From [Phialemoniopsis] sp. UDSM-2020 (Eukaryota > Ascomycota > Sordariomycetes > Thyridiales > Thyridiaceae), in assembly GCA_018873225.1 (NCBI GenBank), contig JAEILZ010000010.1, forward strand, positions 389,220-453,219: a DNA stretch of 64,000 nt, in the 5' to 3' direction. Positions 22,493 through 34,971 of this stretch are shown here, one piece after another. Position numbers and translations under genes: made by a program. Every line of letters starts with the position of its first letter. The first letter of the stretch is position 1. A model generated the notes under the pieces. It was given only the letters and a program-made list of their open reading frames with translations, was not told the DNA's origin and did no database searches.

Positions 22493-23724
22493 GGACGGTG
22501 TGACATTTGCGCCGTCGATTGTCACAAGAAAGAGAACCTCTTTGTACTAACAGATGCCAACAATGGCGAGGCGTACGACAAATTGGATGTGTCTACGGAT
22601 TTGATAGAGTAATGCATTATTACATACAGGGTAGATACAAGCATGGATAGGCAATCTAGGATGAGAATCACGAAAAATAGAACGAAAACTCCAAAGAGAA
22701 ACCCCAAATGGCCGCGAGTCGCAGTCGTAGCTACATCAGTGATGATGGCATCAAACGGGGGACTTTTATGGTTGCATGCGCTAGAGCCGGTTACAGCAGG
22801 GAATCACACACACAACATTGAAGGCTTTTGACAAGCTGCATGGACCAAAAGCACCCCGCACACAACTACCGTTGGTAGGCGACACCGACAAGATGAAATC
22901 GGCCATGTGATCATCTGTGCCTGGACCTGCTGGGCATGGGTTCGGGGAGGAGGGGAAGAAGAAGCCCCCCCCCTCGAGAGGACCGAGACTTTACCTGAAG
23001 AAGCAGGCAGATGTGGCATTCGAAGAGGGATCTGCAGGTTTTGTCGTTCTTTTAGACTGTGGGGAATCAACCCCAATCGTGGTCTCGCCGAGATGAACAG
23101 GACAGGGCATACATAATACGACGCACACGCGCGCGCTCTCATGCTTACTCGGTACGGTTACTTTCTCACGAACGTCATCTCAGCCATAAATGCCTTTGGT
23201 CTCTTCTACCATCTTCGGCCGCTAAGACAAGGGGAAACTGAAGCTCTTTTTTTTTTAGTCCGGCTCCACACAACAACCAGTGTTCCATCGGCGCCGTTGG
23301 AATGGAACACCCATCTGAAGTGTCAATAAGGTACCAGCAGCAATAAGAGAGAAGGAAAAAGAAAACAAGGGGACCATAAACAGACGCACATCTTCTCAAA
23401 AGCGGAGACAAGACCGACCGTGTGGTGCAACCTGCCCCGTCTCCCGCGCTGTCTCTGGCGACATTTCCGGGGACCCAGATTTTATTTCTTGTCTCTCCAT
23501 CGTCGCGTGGAAAATACTTTTTATTCTGGGGACTGGCCCTCTCACTCCATCTGGTCCGTCCTCTCTACGCACTCCAATTAGCCACACGCGCACACACCCA
23601 GCCGGCTAAGGGACACATCATACAAGGCTCGAACAAGGTCTTTCATAGAGCTTCTCCCCGGACTACCGGCGCTGATTGCACCGGGCATTTGTGCCCTGAA
23701 TAACAAGAACCATAAACCACCGTC
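22493..23724. other. Intergenic between UVDE and MFS permease
   Basis: About 1.2 kb holding the UVDE 3' end and the permease promoter. A run of nine C (22965-22973) and a run of T near 23250 are the only notable tracts. No gene seen. Confidence 0.4.
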
Positions 23725-26302
23725 ATGGCAGCACCTCACCCTTCCGGCGGGCCGACGGCAGCAGACGAAGTTACCCCGGCTCCGCCTGTCGCCCACCCGG
23801 AGCACGGTGGCGACCCGGAGAAGCGTGCCATGGGCGGGGACCTGGCGCCCGAGGACGGCCACGACAAGGCTCGCCTGCGCATGATCGACTTCGCCAAGAC
23901 GGCCACCGAGAAGGAGCGCAAGATGACGCTCATGCAGGGCATCAGGCTGTACCCCAAGGCCATTGCGTGGAGCATCTTGATCAGTACCTGCATTGTCATG
24001 GAGGGATACGATGTCTGCCTGATCAACAATTTCTGTAAGTCGACGCTGTTGTCGACCCCGGACCGTCAAGTGTTGTCAATGACTGGTAGCGGCTGACCGC
24101 GATGCCATCGAAAGACGCATTCCCCCAATTTGCTAGAAAGTACGGCGAGAAGCTGCCCGGTAAGGACAGCTACGAAGTCACGGCACCGTGGCAGTCTGGT
24201 CTGAGCAACGTGAGTCATGCAAATCGGAGAGTGTCTTGTAGATACGAGAAGTGAGTTGCTAAGTATACCATCATAGGGTGCCAATGTGGGTGAACTCATC
24301 GGCTTGCTGCTCAACGGCTGGGTTTCGGAACGTTTTGGATAGTGAGTCACTTTAACAGGTAACCTCTGAATGGCACGGCCGGATCACTGACCGAGGAGCC
24401 ATTACTAGTCGTTACACCGTTATTGGGTGTCTTGTCCTGATCATTGCTTGGACCTCCATCTTTTTCACTGCCCAGAATGTGGTGTCTCTTCTCGTAGCCG
24501 AGATTCTCTGCGGTATTGTGAGTGTTCACAAGACGATGTCCACAACCTGGTCTAACACTAACAATGTGCGATGTCTAGCCTTGGGGAGTTTTCCAAACTC
24601 GTGAGTGCATCCTTATGATCATGCTACCTTGTGCCAGCAAGCTGACAACATTTCAAGTAACTATCACGTATGCATCAGAGGTTTGCCCTGTGGCTCTCCG
24701 TGGCTACCTGACCTGCTATGGTGAGTTAGCATTATAATACCTTTTGTCCGGAACTGGTCGATACTAACTCAAACAAGTGAACCTGTGTTGGGGCGTTGGG
24801 CAGGAAATTGGCATTGGAGTCATCATGAGCATGCTGGACCGAGATGACGAGGTGCGTTCAGCACCCCAGGATATTGGCTTTCATCGTTTACAGACTGACA
24901 GCGAACACAGTGGGCATATCGCATCCCCTACGCGCTGCAGTGGATGTGGCCGCCTCTGTTGATTGTTGGCATATGGTTTGCCCCCGAGTCGCCTTGGTGG
25001 CTGGTGCGCAAGGGCAAGATTGAGGCTGCCAAGAAGTCTCTGCTCCGTCTGACAAGCTTGAACCGCGAGACCGACTTTGACGCCGATGAGACTGTTGCCA
25101 TGATGGCACATACTGCCGCGCTCGAGGAGAAGGTGAGTCTTTGCTGCCAGTCTTGACTGTACTTTGCAAACTGATCTGACACACCTGTGAAAGACTACCC
25201 GAGGAGCTTCGTACCTGGATTGCTTCAGAGGACACGATCTCCGCAGAACCGAGGTATGGAAGCCGCCATTACTGGTCATCCAGACCTTGACGATGAGATG
25301 ATACTGATGGAGAGTAGATTGTGTGTATGATCTGGGCTATTCAGAACCTCAGCGGCAACTCGTTCTCCAACTATTCGACGTACGTAATTATTGGCTATCC
25401 TAGTTGACCGACTACCCAATCTGACTAGTATCGCAGTTACTTCCTCAAGCAGGCTGGGTTGAGCGAGCATGACGCTTACGGTTTCGCCCTCGGCCAGTAC
25501 GCCTTCAACATCGTGGGTGTCTTTGGTGCTTGGGGCTTGATGACCCTGGGTATTGGCAGACGGTTAGTGGAATTTGTATGCTCAGCAGATGCATTTTGCC
25601 GAGACTGACCCCTGATCACAGCTCCCTTTATCTCTACGGTCTCTGCGGCCTGTTCACCATGCTTCTGATCCTCGGCTTCATGGGCCTTGTCCCGGAGACC
25701 CACCGGAGGGAGGGATCCATCGCCACGGGTAGTATCATGCTGTGCTGGGCTCTGACCTACCAGCTTACTGTCGGTACCGTCGCGTATTCCCTCGTGGCGG
25801 AGATGTCGACACGACGTCTGCAGATCAAGACGGTGAGTGCGATATGTCGCCTAATAATTTTGGCTCTATAGTCCCTTCCGACTGACCCATGTTTGCAGGT
25901 TGTGCTTGGCCGCGTGCTCTACATCATTGTGGGCATCATCTGCAGCGTGCTGACACCATACATGTTGAACCCGGGAGAGTGGAACTGGCGCAATTATGCT
26001 GGCTTTTTCTGGGTATGAGTTTTTATCCCCTCATCTTGTTTTCTTACTGTCAGTTGCTAACACATACACAATAGGCGGGCGCGTGCTTCCTCTGCATCAT
26101 CTACACCTTCTTCCGTGTGCCGGAACCCATGGGCAGGTCGTTTGCCGAGCTGGACGTGCTGTTCGAAAAGGGAGTCAGCGCAAGGAAGTTCTCAAAGACG
26201 TCGGTTGATGTGTTTGAGGTGGATGTCGAGGAGCGCGTGATGAACATGTACAACGAGCAGGTTGGTGCGGCCCACGCCAGCCAACTTAGGGGCCAGCCTT
26301 GA
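23725..26302 (+). CDS. MFS alpha-glucoside/maltose-type permease, 14 exons
   Basis: Fourteen exons (23725-24034, 24115-24209, 24277-24341, 24409-24517, 24579-24600, 24658-24720, 24778-24851, 24911-25132, 25194-25253, 25318-25379, 25437-25562, 25622-25832, 25899-26012, 26075-26302) join in phase to 586 residues. Exon 5 is only 22 bp. The protein has a hydrophilic N-terminus of about 85 residues and then twelve membrane helices. Sugar-porter marks are present: GYDVCLINNF in helix 1, GWVSERFGYR after helix 2, PESPWWLVRKGK before the central loop, and VPEPMGRSFAELDVLFEKGVSA after the last helix. The final motif is typical of fungal maltose/alpha-glucoside proton symporters. Substrate is inferred from that resemblance. 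The unusually high intron count contrasts with the intronless MFS gene at 52010. Confidence 0.92.
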
Positions 26303-27514
26303 AGCGCGGGATCACTCAGTCTATACACCGAGAGGATCGGAAGCTAGGTAGTCTATTTACCTGCGACGAAGGGTGTCAAGGGGAGTTGTGAAAAGTAGTG
26401 GGTGATGTGAAGAGGGACATGACGATTTATGTTCTATACCCTGCACTATTCAAGATGCAATTATGAGGCTTTGCCATATCAGCGGCAATACATGTAGATA
26501 TCTTATATATTACCAAACACTAAATTGAACAGTCAAGCTATCTTCTTGAGCGGAAAGAAGACAAGTCTCTTCTTCACTACCATGGTCAGCCAGAGCCCGG
26601 GAGGACCCGTCACATGCCAGTGCCCGCTCAACGGCCAAATATCCGGGGAGATCTGTCAAAGCGGAGCATCAATACCGATCCACCTGGGAAAAGAACTGGG
26701 CCAGAATGGTCTAGACAGCTTGTCAGTACGGAGAAGAGATATGTAGCTTGATTTGTTGAAATGCAAGTTGATGGCAGTATCTGTGCATGAAGAAGAGGAC
26801 GCTAGAAGGATGGCATGCTGTAGCGTGGACGATGATGATGTCAGTGGTGGTGTTGTGAAGAGAAGGAACCAGACTCACATGCTTCTGCAAGAGCCGTGGA
26901 AGCTTCCAGAGGTCTAACAGCACTTCCTTGCCAGTACCTGTGGATGTCGGTGTCAATTGCGGAGGCTTCATGTACTGATTACGGGTCAGTGCTAGTGCAT
27001 GCCTACAGGGGACCCACTCACCCAACCACCGCTAGAAATGCGTGGGCTTAGGACTCAGGACTCACGAGCTCAGCTCAAGTGCCAAACTGCGTCACAGTCA
27101 CAGCACCCAAAAACCCGCCCACCTTTTTCCTCTTCGACACTCTGCTGATCACCTTCAAGACCAAACCATACCACAACAAGACAAACTGAGCAACCATCAA
27201 GCTACATCGATTCTGTCCCACGACTATTATCTTCTTTCCCTCTCCTGATCATCATTTCTACCCAGCTGTTTACCAAGTACCAGTCAAGTGTTTTGTTTCC
27301 GTCTGGCAGGCATTTAGACCTCAAGTGTCTTGCCCTCCAGCTTGTCTTCCGAACCCCCCGCCATCAAAACACCCCACCACTGCTCCTGCCATCGTCAAAC
27401 GACCCTGCGCCCGAGGCAAAACAATCCACCGCCCGTTGTCTCACACGATCAATCTGCATCTATTTGATCCCTAGAACCTCCTCTACGACACCCGAGAGCT
27501 CAGAGCAGACTCAC
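26303..27514. other. Intergenic
   Basis: 1.2 kb between two rightward genes. The last 300 bp before the inhibitor-2 start is CT/CA-rich, as is usual for a fungal 5' leader. No supported gene. Confidence 0.4.
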
Positions 27515-28442
27515 ATGAAGATGGCCACCGCCGTCAACTCGCACGATAACCCCCACAGCCCTCCAGGGCCCAATGCCAAGCGCCCCAGAGGTATGTCACC
27601 CATCTGGTCCTGCAACGAAACGCTTTGCTGTTGCGCATGCTTCGGACCGCGCGTGTTCGAATATGGACCTAACATTCGGTATAGGCATTCTCAAGAACTC
27701 TTTCCAGAGGTCCCCGCCTACCTCTCCCAATACGACCAGCTCGCACGCTGTCGCGATGCCTTCCGTCGAGACCGAGAACACCAATGTCAACGAGAAGGAG
27801 CTCACCATTCAAAACACACAGCGGAATGCCGGCCACCGACGATCCTCGTCGGCCGCACGACCCTCGGGATCGCGCAGGCAATCCAGCCGCACCCCGTCCC
27901 ACCACGGTGACGAGGATCTCGAGTCCTCCCAGCGTCTCAAGTGGGATGAGGCGAACCTCTACCTCACTGAGCAGGAGCGCACAGCCACCATGAAGATCAC
28001 CGAGCCCAAGACTCCGTATGCGAAGCACTATGACCCCGCTGAGGATCCCAGCGACGACGAGGGCGATACCGAGATGGGTGGTACAAAGGGCCGCGAGGAC
28101 GACATCCCTGGCCTGTCGCTCGGCGAGCCCGAAGAGGAGGTTCCCGAGGGCGAATTCGCCAGGCGACCTAGCAAGGTCCATGTCGACGACGCGGGCAGCG
28201 GTCACGACAACGACGACGAAGAGTTGGCCGGCATGTCCCCCGAGGAGCGTGAGAAGCACCGCCGCTTTGCCCAGCTGCGCAAGAGGCACTACGATATGGG
28301 AGGTGTTGCCCAGCTGCTGGGTCACCCGGAGAAGCTCGACGATCTCGCAGACGAAGAAGACGAGAACAACAACGGAGCCCGCCGACCCCCTGTTCCGCCT
28401 GTTCCCCGGAGCGATCGGGATACCAACGGTCGAGCTGCATAG
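27515..28442 (+). CDS. GLC8: Protein phosphatase inhibitor 2 (IPP-2/GLC8 family)
   Basis: Two exons (27515-27590, 27685-28442; 94-bp intron, phase 1) encode 277 residues. The three docking elements of inhibitor-2 are visible. KRPRGILKNSF (about 23-33, assembled across the intron) is the N-terminal PP1-binding motif. RLKWDEANLYLTEQER with KITEPKTPYAKHY carries the threonine phosphorylated by GSK3-type kinases. QLRKRHYDMGG is the C-terminal helix that occupies the PP1 active site. The protein regulates type 1 phosphatase in nucleus and cytosol. The regions between motifs are acidic and disordered, and the C-terminal tail is Pro-rich. Confidence 0.95.
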
Positions 28443-28961
28443 GGATTTGTTTGTCCGTTCTTCTGATGGAGGAGAAGACAGGCCATACATCGTGGAAAGA
28501 GATGTGAGGTATCAGGACTTTTGGCATGGGATACCTCTGGTGTGGGCATTCAGGAGCGTTCCCTAGGTCTTTTATTGCTCGGCATTGCTATTCCCTTCTA
28601 GAAACGCAACCTGGTGCTGCGTGTCCCGAGCTCGGGGCAGCCGTCCTGGCTTGACGTTGTGTACACATGTTGTACAGTATTTCACAGGAGGAATGTCTCT
28701 TTGGCTGGATGTTTTGTCCCTGTATGGGATCTTGTGGTATCATTCATTTGAGTAAGCCTTGTGCGACAGACAGTCATAGCTTCGTGGCGCGTTTCCTTGC
28801 GCCCTCAATCAACGCCTTCCTCCCCGTCTCTCAACTCCCATCTGCATCACGAGAACAAGCCTCGGGTCGTAACATGATCGTTCGTGAATGTTTATGCCTT
28901 GGGACTCTTCGTCGCCATAGCCCGCCGTGCCCCTTCCATTTCACCTGTGGTGTCAACAGGT
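28443..28961. other. Intergenic between convergent genes
   Basis: 519 bp between the inhibitor-2 and LCL2 3' ends; both terminators must lie here. No gene seen. Confidence 0.4.
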
Positions 28962-29401
28962 TCAGAGCAAACCCTTGCGGGCCAACTCGATCTTCCTCGC
29001 GGCCTCTCCAGCCTTGAAGCCACCTTTGGACACGCATACCCTGCTCCCGTCCGCCATCTCGACCTTTTCTTCTTGCGCGGGCCACGGGCAGGGGCAGTGG
29101 TGCGGGTAGTGGACGCATGCTAAGGAATCACTCGTCAGTACATCGCATCTCCAACCCCCCAAACCATAGTATTGTCCATACCTAGAGTGTCAGGACACAA
29201 GTACTTGTCGCAGTACGCCTTGTCCACGTTGGCCTGGTACCATGACGGGTCGCTCGGGACGTTTTGTTGCTGATGATGGTGGCCATGACCGTGGCCGTGA
29301 CCGCCGTCCTGGCCGCCGAACATTTGCTCAAAGAAGCCAAACTGAGCGTGGGCGGCGCCCACGAGGAAGACCAGCAAGGGAATTGCGCTTAGGGAACGCA
29401 T
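28962..29401 (-). CDS. LCL2: Long chronological lifespan protein 2 (LCL2), small secretory protein
   Basis: Two exons (29401-29182, 29119-28962; 62-bp intron) encode 125 residues. A signal peptide (residues 1-20, [15 protein letters not shown]) is followed by [11 protein letters not shown], the conserved mature start of the LCL2 family. A His/Gly repeat ([13 protein letters not shown]) is next. The conserved domain reads [29 protein letters not shown] and ends [21 protein letters not shown], with six Cys likely paired in the secretory pathway. In yeast, LCL2 is linked to ER-associated degradation and lifespan; the molecular role is unclear. The ATG at 29401 is used because the frame upstream has no ATG and this one begins the signal peptide. 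It is head-to-head with the mitochondrial ribosomal protein gene. Confidence 0.93.
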
Positions 29402-29748
29402 GGTTGTGGACAAGGATATCTTCTGCTATGGAGCGGTGACCAATATGTATGGTTCGTCGTAAGACTAGGGGAGGGTCGTCAACTCAACTTAAAGAAAGCC
29501 AGCTGTAATTAGATACCTTTTATGTATCGCGTTTCGGACGAGTTGGTTCCATCCCTCGTCATTTGGACAATTTGGCCATTCGCACTGGGGCTTATCGTTA
29601 TCGGCGCTGATGACTAAGATTTTGGGCGACTGGAACCCCCGACAACAATTTTGATTTGATCGCGAGCACCATCAAACCATTTTGGGACCTCTCCTTCTAG
29701 ACTTCAAGCTCCATTGCCGTGCCATTGGGAGCCCACAAATCCGAATCG
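29402..29748. promoter_or_regulatory. Divergent promoter of LCL2 and mitochondrial bL27
   Basis: A 347-bp spacer shared by two head-to-head genes. No unambiguous TATA or CCAAT box is visible. Confidence 0.35.
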
Positions 29749-30878
29749 ATGCGGCTTCTACGATTGCAGCAGCCCTTGAGGGCAGCTGCTGGCTCCAGCT
29801 TCAGGCCGGCCATCTCATTTTCCTGGAACTATCGGCCGGAAATCCTGTCGCAATCACGATTCGATGCCGGCAACCAGGCCGTCGAGGGAAGGAGGAATGC
29901 TTCGGTCAAGTCGCAGGGTGCGTACAAATTGACGTCCAAGAAGACGATACCGAAGAAGCTCGGCGCCAAGAGGACTGGAGGTATGTCGTTCCCGTACAAT
30001 CTGCACTCGATTCGCTTCCACTCGCTGGCCGGTTTACTGACTATTGACCTCTTTCCAATTGTCCAGACCAGTATGTCATCCCTGGCAACATCATCTACAA
30101 GCAGCGCGGCACCCTATGGCATGCAGGCGAGAACGCCATCCTCGGACGTGACCACACGATTCATGCTGCTGTCTCGGGATTCGTCAAGTACTACCGCGAC
30201 CCGGCCCGGCATCCGACCCGCCAGTACATCGGCGTCGTCTTCAACCGCGAAGACAAGCTGCCCTACCCGCCCAATGCCATGCGTAAGCGCAAGCTGGGAC
30301 TCGTCGCTGTCCCCCGCAAGCCCGAGGTCAAGAGCGAGGCTCTTAGTCTTAGTGGCATACCGCGAAGAGTTATCCGGAAGGAGGGCGTGATGGAGATCCA
30401 GGAGGCCATCCGGGCCGCGCAAGAGGTCGATGCCGAGATCGAGGCGGCGGAGAACCAGCAGCCGGCCGCCGACGGCAGCAAGAAGAACACCAAGTACCGC
30501 ACGCAGGCGGCCTACCTCGCCCGCCGGTGGTCGGAGCGCATGCGCATCAAGCGGTCCAACCGCGTCCTGCTGCTGCAGAAGGACTACAGCTACCGCGAGG
30601 CCAACTCGGCCATCGGTCGCCTGATGGGCAAGCACCGGGGCAAGACGCCCGGGACGGTCGTCCTGGGCAGCCGGCACGGCAAGCTCCGCGCCCGCAGGAG
30701 GAAGCGCGACGCCGAGTTTGCGCAGCGGCAAGAGGCGCTGAGGCAGCGGCGGGTGATGGCGGCGGCGCGCGAGAAGGAGAGGCAGGAGATGCTGGCCAAG
30801 AGGGCGGCCAAGGCCAAGGCCAAGAAGGAGGGCAAGGAGGGGAAGAAGGACAAGAAGGACAAGAAGGTCGCTGCATAG
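29749..30878 (+). CDS. MRP7: Mitochondrial large-subunit ribosomal protein bL27m
   Basis: Two exons (29749-29980, 30067-30878; 86-bp intron, phase 1) encode 347 residues. The N-terminus (MRLLRLQQPLRAAAG) is an Arg/Leu/Ala-rich mitochondrial presequence without acidic residues. The bL27 domain follows: SKKTIPKKLGAKRTGG, DQYVIPGNIIYKQRGTLWHAG and LGRDHTIHA. The remainder is the long fungal-specific C-terminal extension, ending in a highly basic Lys/Ala-rich tail (KAKAKKEGKEGKK). bL27 lies near the peptidyl-transferase centre and its N-terminal arm reaches the tRNA ends. The symbol follows the yeast bL27m gene. Confidence 0.94.
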
Positions 30879-31884
30879 ATGGGGCAGGAGAATAATTGTA
30901 AGATATCCAAAGACTGTGTTGTAAGCCATATGGATGTGTACACTGTAAATATACTAGAGACTCTGGAACACATGCGCATGTATTCTGTGAGGTGCCACGT
31001 CGATGAGGATGGCGAGTAGCCCCTGACTGAAACGTCCATATCAGTGTACACTGCTCACTGTCTTGTAATGAATTGCATCGAATGAACTGAACCATAGGAA
31101 TGAGATAAAGTATTGGAAACTCGAAGGGCCTAAAAAGGACGATGGTGATCAAGTCAATGCATGGCGGAGGTGCTCTTAAGCCATTTGGGCCATCGGTTTA
31201 GGGATGGATGCCCCATAGACAGAGCACTGGGTGCCCTAAAGCTAGCCGCTTCCAGGGCAAACTACGGAGGGTGGGCCACTATTGCATCGTGCTAAGAAAG
31301 TAAACATGGCTCACTAAAAGATACCTATTGATTCTGTGGTTTGCATCACCTTGCTTCTCTCCGAGATGCAACATTCTCCTTAGTATCTGGATGCTCACTT
31401 AAAGCAGTCTGTCTCTCAGATTGTATGAGCGATACAAGCACTTGACTTGGGAGGACCGCGTTCGCTTCAGTAGGAGACGCGTTCCCTCGTGTTTATCACG
31501 ACGGGATTGAGACCAAGCAGGGCCACATCTGACCTGTCCCGATTTGATGTTTTCCCGGTGAGTCTGGTACTTGCTCTTTCTCCAAACACCATGATATCGC
31601 GTAAATTTGCCGGCTCATCAATGATCTTAGTTTCCTATCAGATCTGCTGTCCATCGATTTGCCAACTTTTGATTGGTGCTTGGATCGGAAGTCTCTTTTT
31701 GTGCAGGAAGCCGCGATGAGCCATGTTGGCAAACAAAGAACAAAGCAGGCAGTCACCACTTGCGCCCTGGCCTTCTGTCCGAGAAGAGCTCATCACACAG
31801 ATTGAAGTGAACCGAGCCACACATTGCCAGGGGGATTCCTGAGATCTCTTGAACGGTTCGCAAACAGATCTCCTGCCACATCAA
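30879..31884. other. Intergenic
   Basis: About 1 kb between two rightward genes. No supported gene; small open frames have no motif or splice support. Confidence 0.4.
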
Positions 31885-33822
31885 ATGGGTTCCATGTCCG
31901 ACATGGCCTCTTCTGGCAGTGTCGCGAAAAAGAGGAAGCGACCCCGAGCGAGCGACGAACGTACAAGCTCTCGTTTGTCCGCCACTTCCCAACGATCCCA
32001 CCCAGCTGCCACCAATGCGCATCTCACTTCTCCTGTTAGAAGTACGCTCTCGGAGTCTGAACTCGGGCCGGGACAGGACTTTAGCATCATCCTTGCCCGT
32101 GCTGTTGAACCTCCGCCAAAGCGCCGCCTAGTCGATGTTCTCAAATGGCGGCCAAAGAGTCTCTCATCGTCACCACAGTTATTCTTCGATGTGAATCGGC
32201 CTCATAAATCGACCCAGGTCAAGGTTGAAACCTCGCCCTGCATCACGTCCAAGGTCTCACTCCAAAGCTCAAGCGCTACAGACCGTCCTAGTCCAATTCT
32301 TGGTGGGAAATGCCAGCCGTCCAAGTCACCATCTCCTTTGGCAAGAGATGTGCCCACAGACGACTCGCATCTGGTCCCATTGCAAGACCAGACGCCAGTC
32401 CTAGCAAAGAAGCTAGACAATTCACGTGAGAACAGCAAAGGTGCGGCAGTTCCTATTCAAAAGCCAAGCCCAAACATCCGGCTAGCTCAAGCGGCCCTCA
32501 GTATCTCGGCTCGAGAACGCCGCAGAGGAAAGAAGAAGTGTTCCGACGATGGGCAGTTCAAGATATCCCGGCACAAGCGCGAGCCATTACCCGCTGATTT
32601 GGCTATCGATCTGCAGAGCCTTCGGCCAAAAGAAGGGGAGGTAAAGGGCCAAGTCGAAGTGGTCCTAGACCAGGGCAACACTGGGGCACCAGCCCAAAAT
32701 CATAGCAAGAAGCAAGGCAGCATCTTCGATGGTGACCTGCCGAGCCCCGTCTTGGATCTGGATGGATCAGAGGTTTGGGGCTACATCAGACCCTACTTAG
32801 GCTCCTTTCGAGACCTGCCAACCCGCAGCTTTGACCTTGCTCTCCTCCGTTACCCTCTTCAGCGTAGACTGAGCATCGAGTGGCAACACAGACTCCGTAA
32901 ACATGGAGCACGGGCAACTCGTTGCAGGGACTTCACGGCTGCCTTGCTCTTTTTGACGGGCTCAAGGGGCCTGTGCACCAACTGCGGCCATCACGCCGAG
33001 TTGCCCTTTGACGAGTGCATTGCACTACCCCTCGGAGCATCTCAAGAACTCAAAGACTACTTTGGCGTGTTTTCTTGCAGTAATTGCTTCGTCCAGTCAC
33101 ACTCTCGTCCATGTGTCTTTGTCCGATCACACAACGAGGCTACAGATGGGGCTTACCAACCCAAGCTCCTCGGTGAGGTGAGCGACAACAAACGCTTGAC
33201 CCGGAGTGCGGCGAATTCGTTGGCCCTTGAGGGCAAAACACTTCATAAGCCTAACAATGTGGTACTACAAGAGCCACACCCGGGTGTTGACTCAAGCAGC
33301 GCCAGTGTAGTCGCCGCCCCTGATGCCGTCGAGGAAATGGAAACGGCCGAAGTAACTAGTCGTATATCGACTTCTACTTATGCGGGCATTAGCTCTCTTG
33401 AAGCAGAGGCATGGGAATTCGCCCCAGGTCGTATCAGAATCACCACAGATCAAGGTACTGACAGTAAGTCACGTCCAAAGTCCTATGTTTTCATCACCAA
33501 TGGATGGTTGCTGACGTAGTTTACAGATGTTGCGTTTTCGAATGCCTACCTTGCCCAGAACCATATGGTTCAGATCTCCAGTAATGTTGCATGTCAGGTT
33601 GTCACGATCAAGCCTTGCAGCCCATATGCCTTCAAGGTTGACTCGGAGCGACTGCAAGTGTGCTTTCTGGCGGCTGGAAAGCTTTCCGTCAAGATACAGG
33701 GGGTAGAGTTCAAACTGGGCCCCCAAGGCGTGATGAAGATAGAGCCTGGAGAGTCAGTGATGGCCGAGAACTGGCAATACACCGATGCTGTGGTACAGAT
33801 CACCGCAATCTCGACAGATTAA
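31885..33822 (+). CDS. Unidentified nuclear-type protein with Cys-pair (DUF3716-like) module and C-terminal cupin-like domain
   Basis: Two exons (31885-33463, 33527-33822; 63-bp intron) encode 624 residues. The start is the first in-frame ATG; three Met codons lie close together (MGSMSDM). A basic patch KKRKRPRASDE (about 14-24) looks like a nuclear localisation signal. Residues 25-280 are disordered and Ser/Pro/Lys-rich. From about 290 there is a globular block (EVWGYIRPYLGSFRDLP), then a Cys pair CTNC (364-367), PFDEC, and a second CSNC about 35 residues later, ending RPCVF. This pattern resembles the fungal DUF3716 module, from memory. The last about 95 residues read as alternating beta-strands (CFLAAGKLSVKIQGVEFKLG, GVMKIEPGESVMAENW), cupin-like and reminiscent of the C-terminal dimerisation domain of Mif2/CENP-C. 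I do not assign a function. Confidence 0.8.
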
Positions 33823-34971
33823 GGCTTCATTCACTTGACTAGGGAGCTTATTGCTTCGGTGGCCTTCTTGATTTGGGCAAGGGGGCGTTGGGAAGTGGGA
33901 TCAAAGTCACAAGTGGTGCTTGGGAGGAGTTTATGCTGGTGACCACCTTGATAGTCCGAACAGCAAGAAAGCAACCCCGCTATCTTGCCTGACATTATAT
34001 ACTGAGGGATACAATTGGGCATCCGGCCTATCTCATCAACGAATCAAAGTTCCGTTGTGCTAGCTTCTCATACTCTCCTTCACGGCGTTGAGTTGTCTAA
34101 ATACGACAAGGCTAATCACCCCGTATTTCCTAGACTTGTGTAGTGTCGCCAGCATTTGATTGACTTTTGTCGCCAATCAACCTACTGTACACACATTGCG
34201 GACTCTCTTAGAAGGAAGAGAATAGTCATGCAACCCCGTGTTGCATACTTGGCACGTCAATCCCTGGGGTTTTTTCCTTGAATAAGCGAAGGCGCGATCT
34301 GTCAATTTGGCCCTTTGCATCTTGGTATGACACCTGTAAGCTATGACATTTAGAGAGCATCGAGTCGACCGTTCATCGTCATTGAGGCGGGCTTTTGCCG
34401 TCCTTGCAGTAACGCAGGATCCGACGAAAGCTAGGGTTGACCTCATGATCCACGACACGGACACCAACGTGGACAATACCGTTTCGTCAGACTCAATATC
34501 TATTAAGTAAGTGCTTTTCTCTGGAGAATCTGTTACATCATAAGCTGCCTCTTGCTAGTGGGGCGTCGAGCTTGGCGGTGAAATTTTGGGGTGGCCAGGC
34601 GCACCTGCAAGACCCGCACGCACCAATAAGCTTTTTGGGCGTCGTGTCGTGTTGTGCAAAGCTTGAAAGTCTCGGTGTGCGTTGAAGGGAGCAGGTGCAG
34701 CAGCTGACCGCTCCACTTTCTTCATCATAGTTGAGCTGGGATCCGTCAAGCCGCAATATTCCGACCATGCGATATCTGCAACAACACACAGGACCACGGG
34801 ATTGCTGATTCTGACGCCTGCAAACATCGAAGGTCCTGACTCACTGCTCTTTTACCTGTGCTTGTGGTTATCTTTCGTGGCACCAAGAGTCAGGCACACC
34901 TTCAAGAAATACCAATATCAAAGCGGGCTATATATCTTCGAACAACAACAAATCTGAGCCCGAGCAGCATT
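33823..34971. other. Intergenic, promoter of glutaminase
   Basis: 1.15 kb with no supported gene. A TATATA stretch (34929-34934) lies 38-43 bp before the glutaminase ATG and a GATA-type site (AGATAA on the minus strand, 34868-34873) about 100 bp before it. A GATA site would fit nitrogen control of a glutaminase, but a single site is weak evidence. Confidence 0.4.

Noticed and set aside
21683..22525. Leftward 280-codon open frame over UVDE
   Set aside because: Antisense shadow of the catalytic exon.
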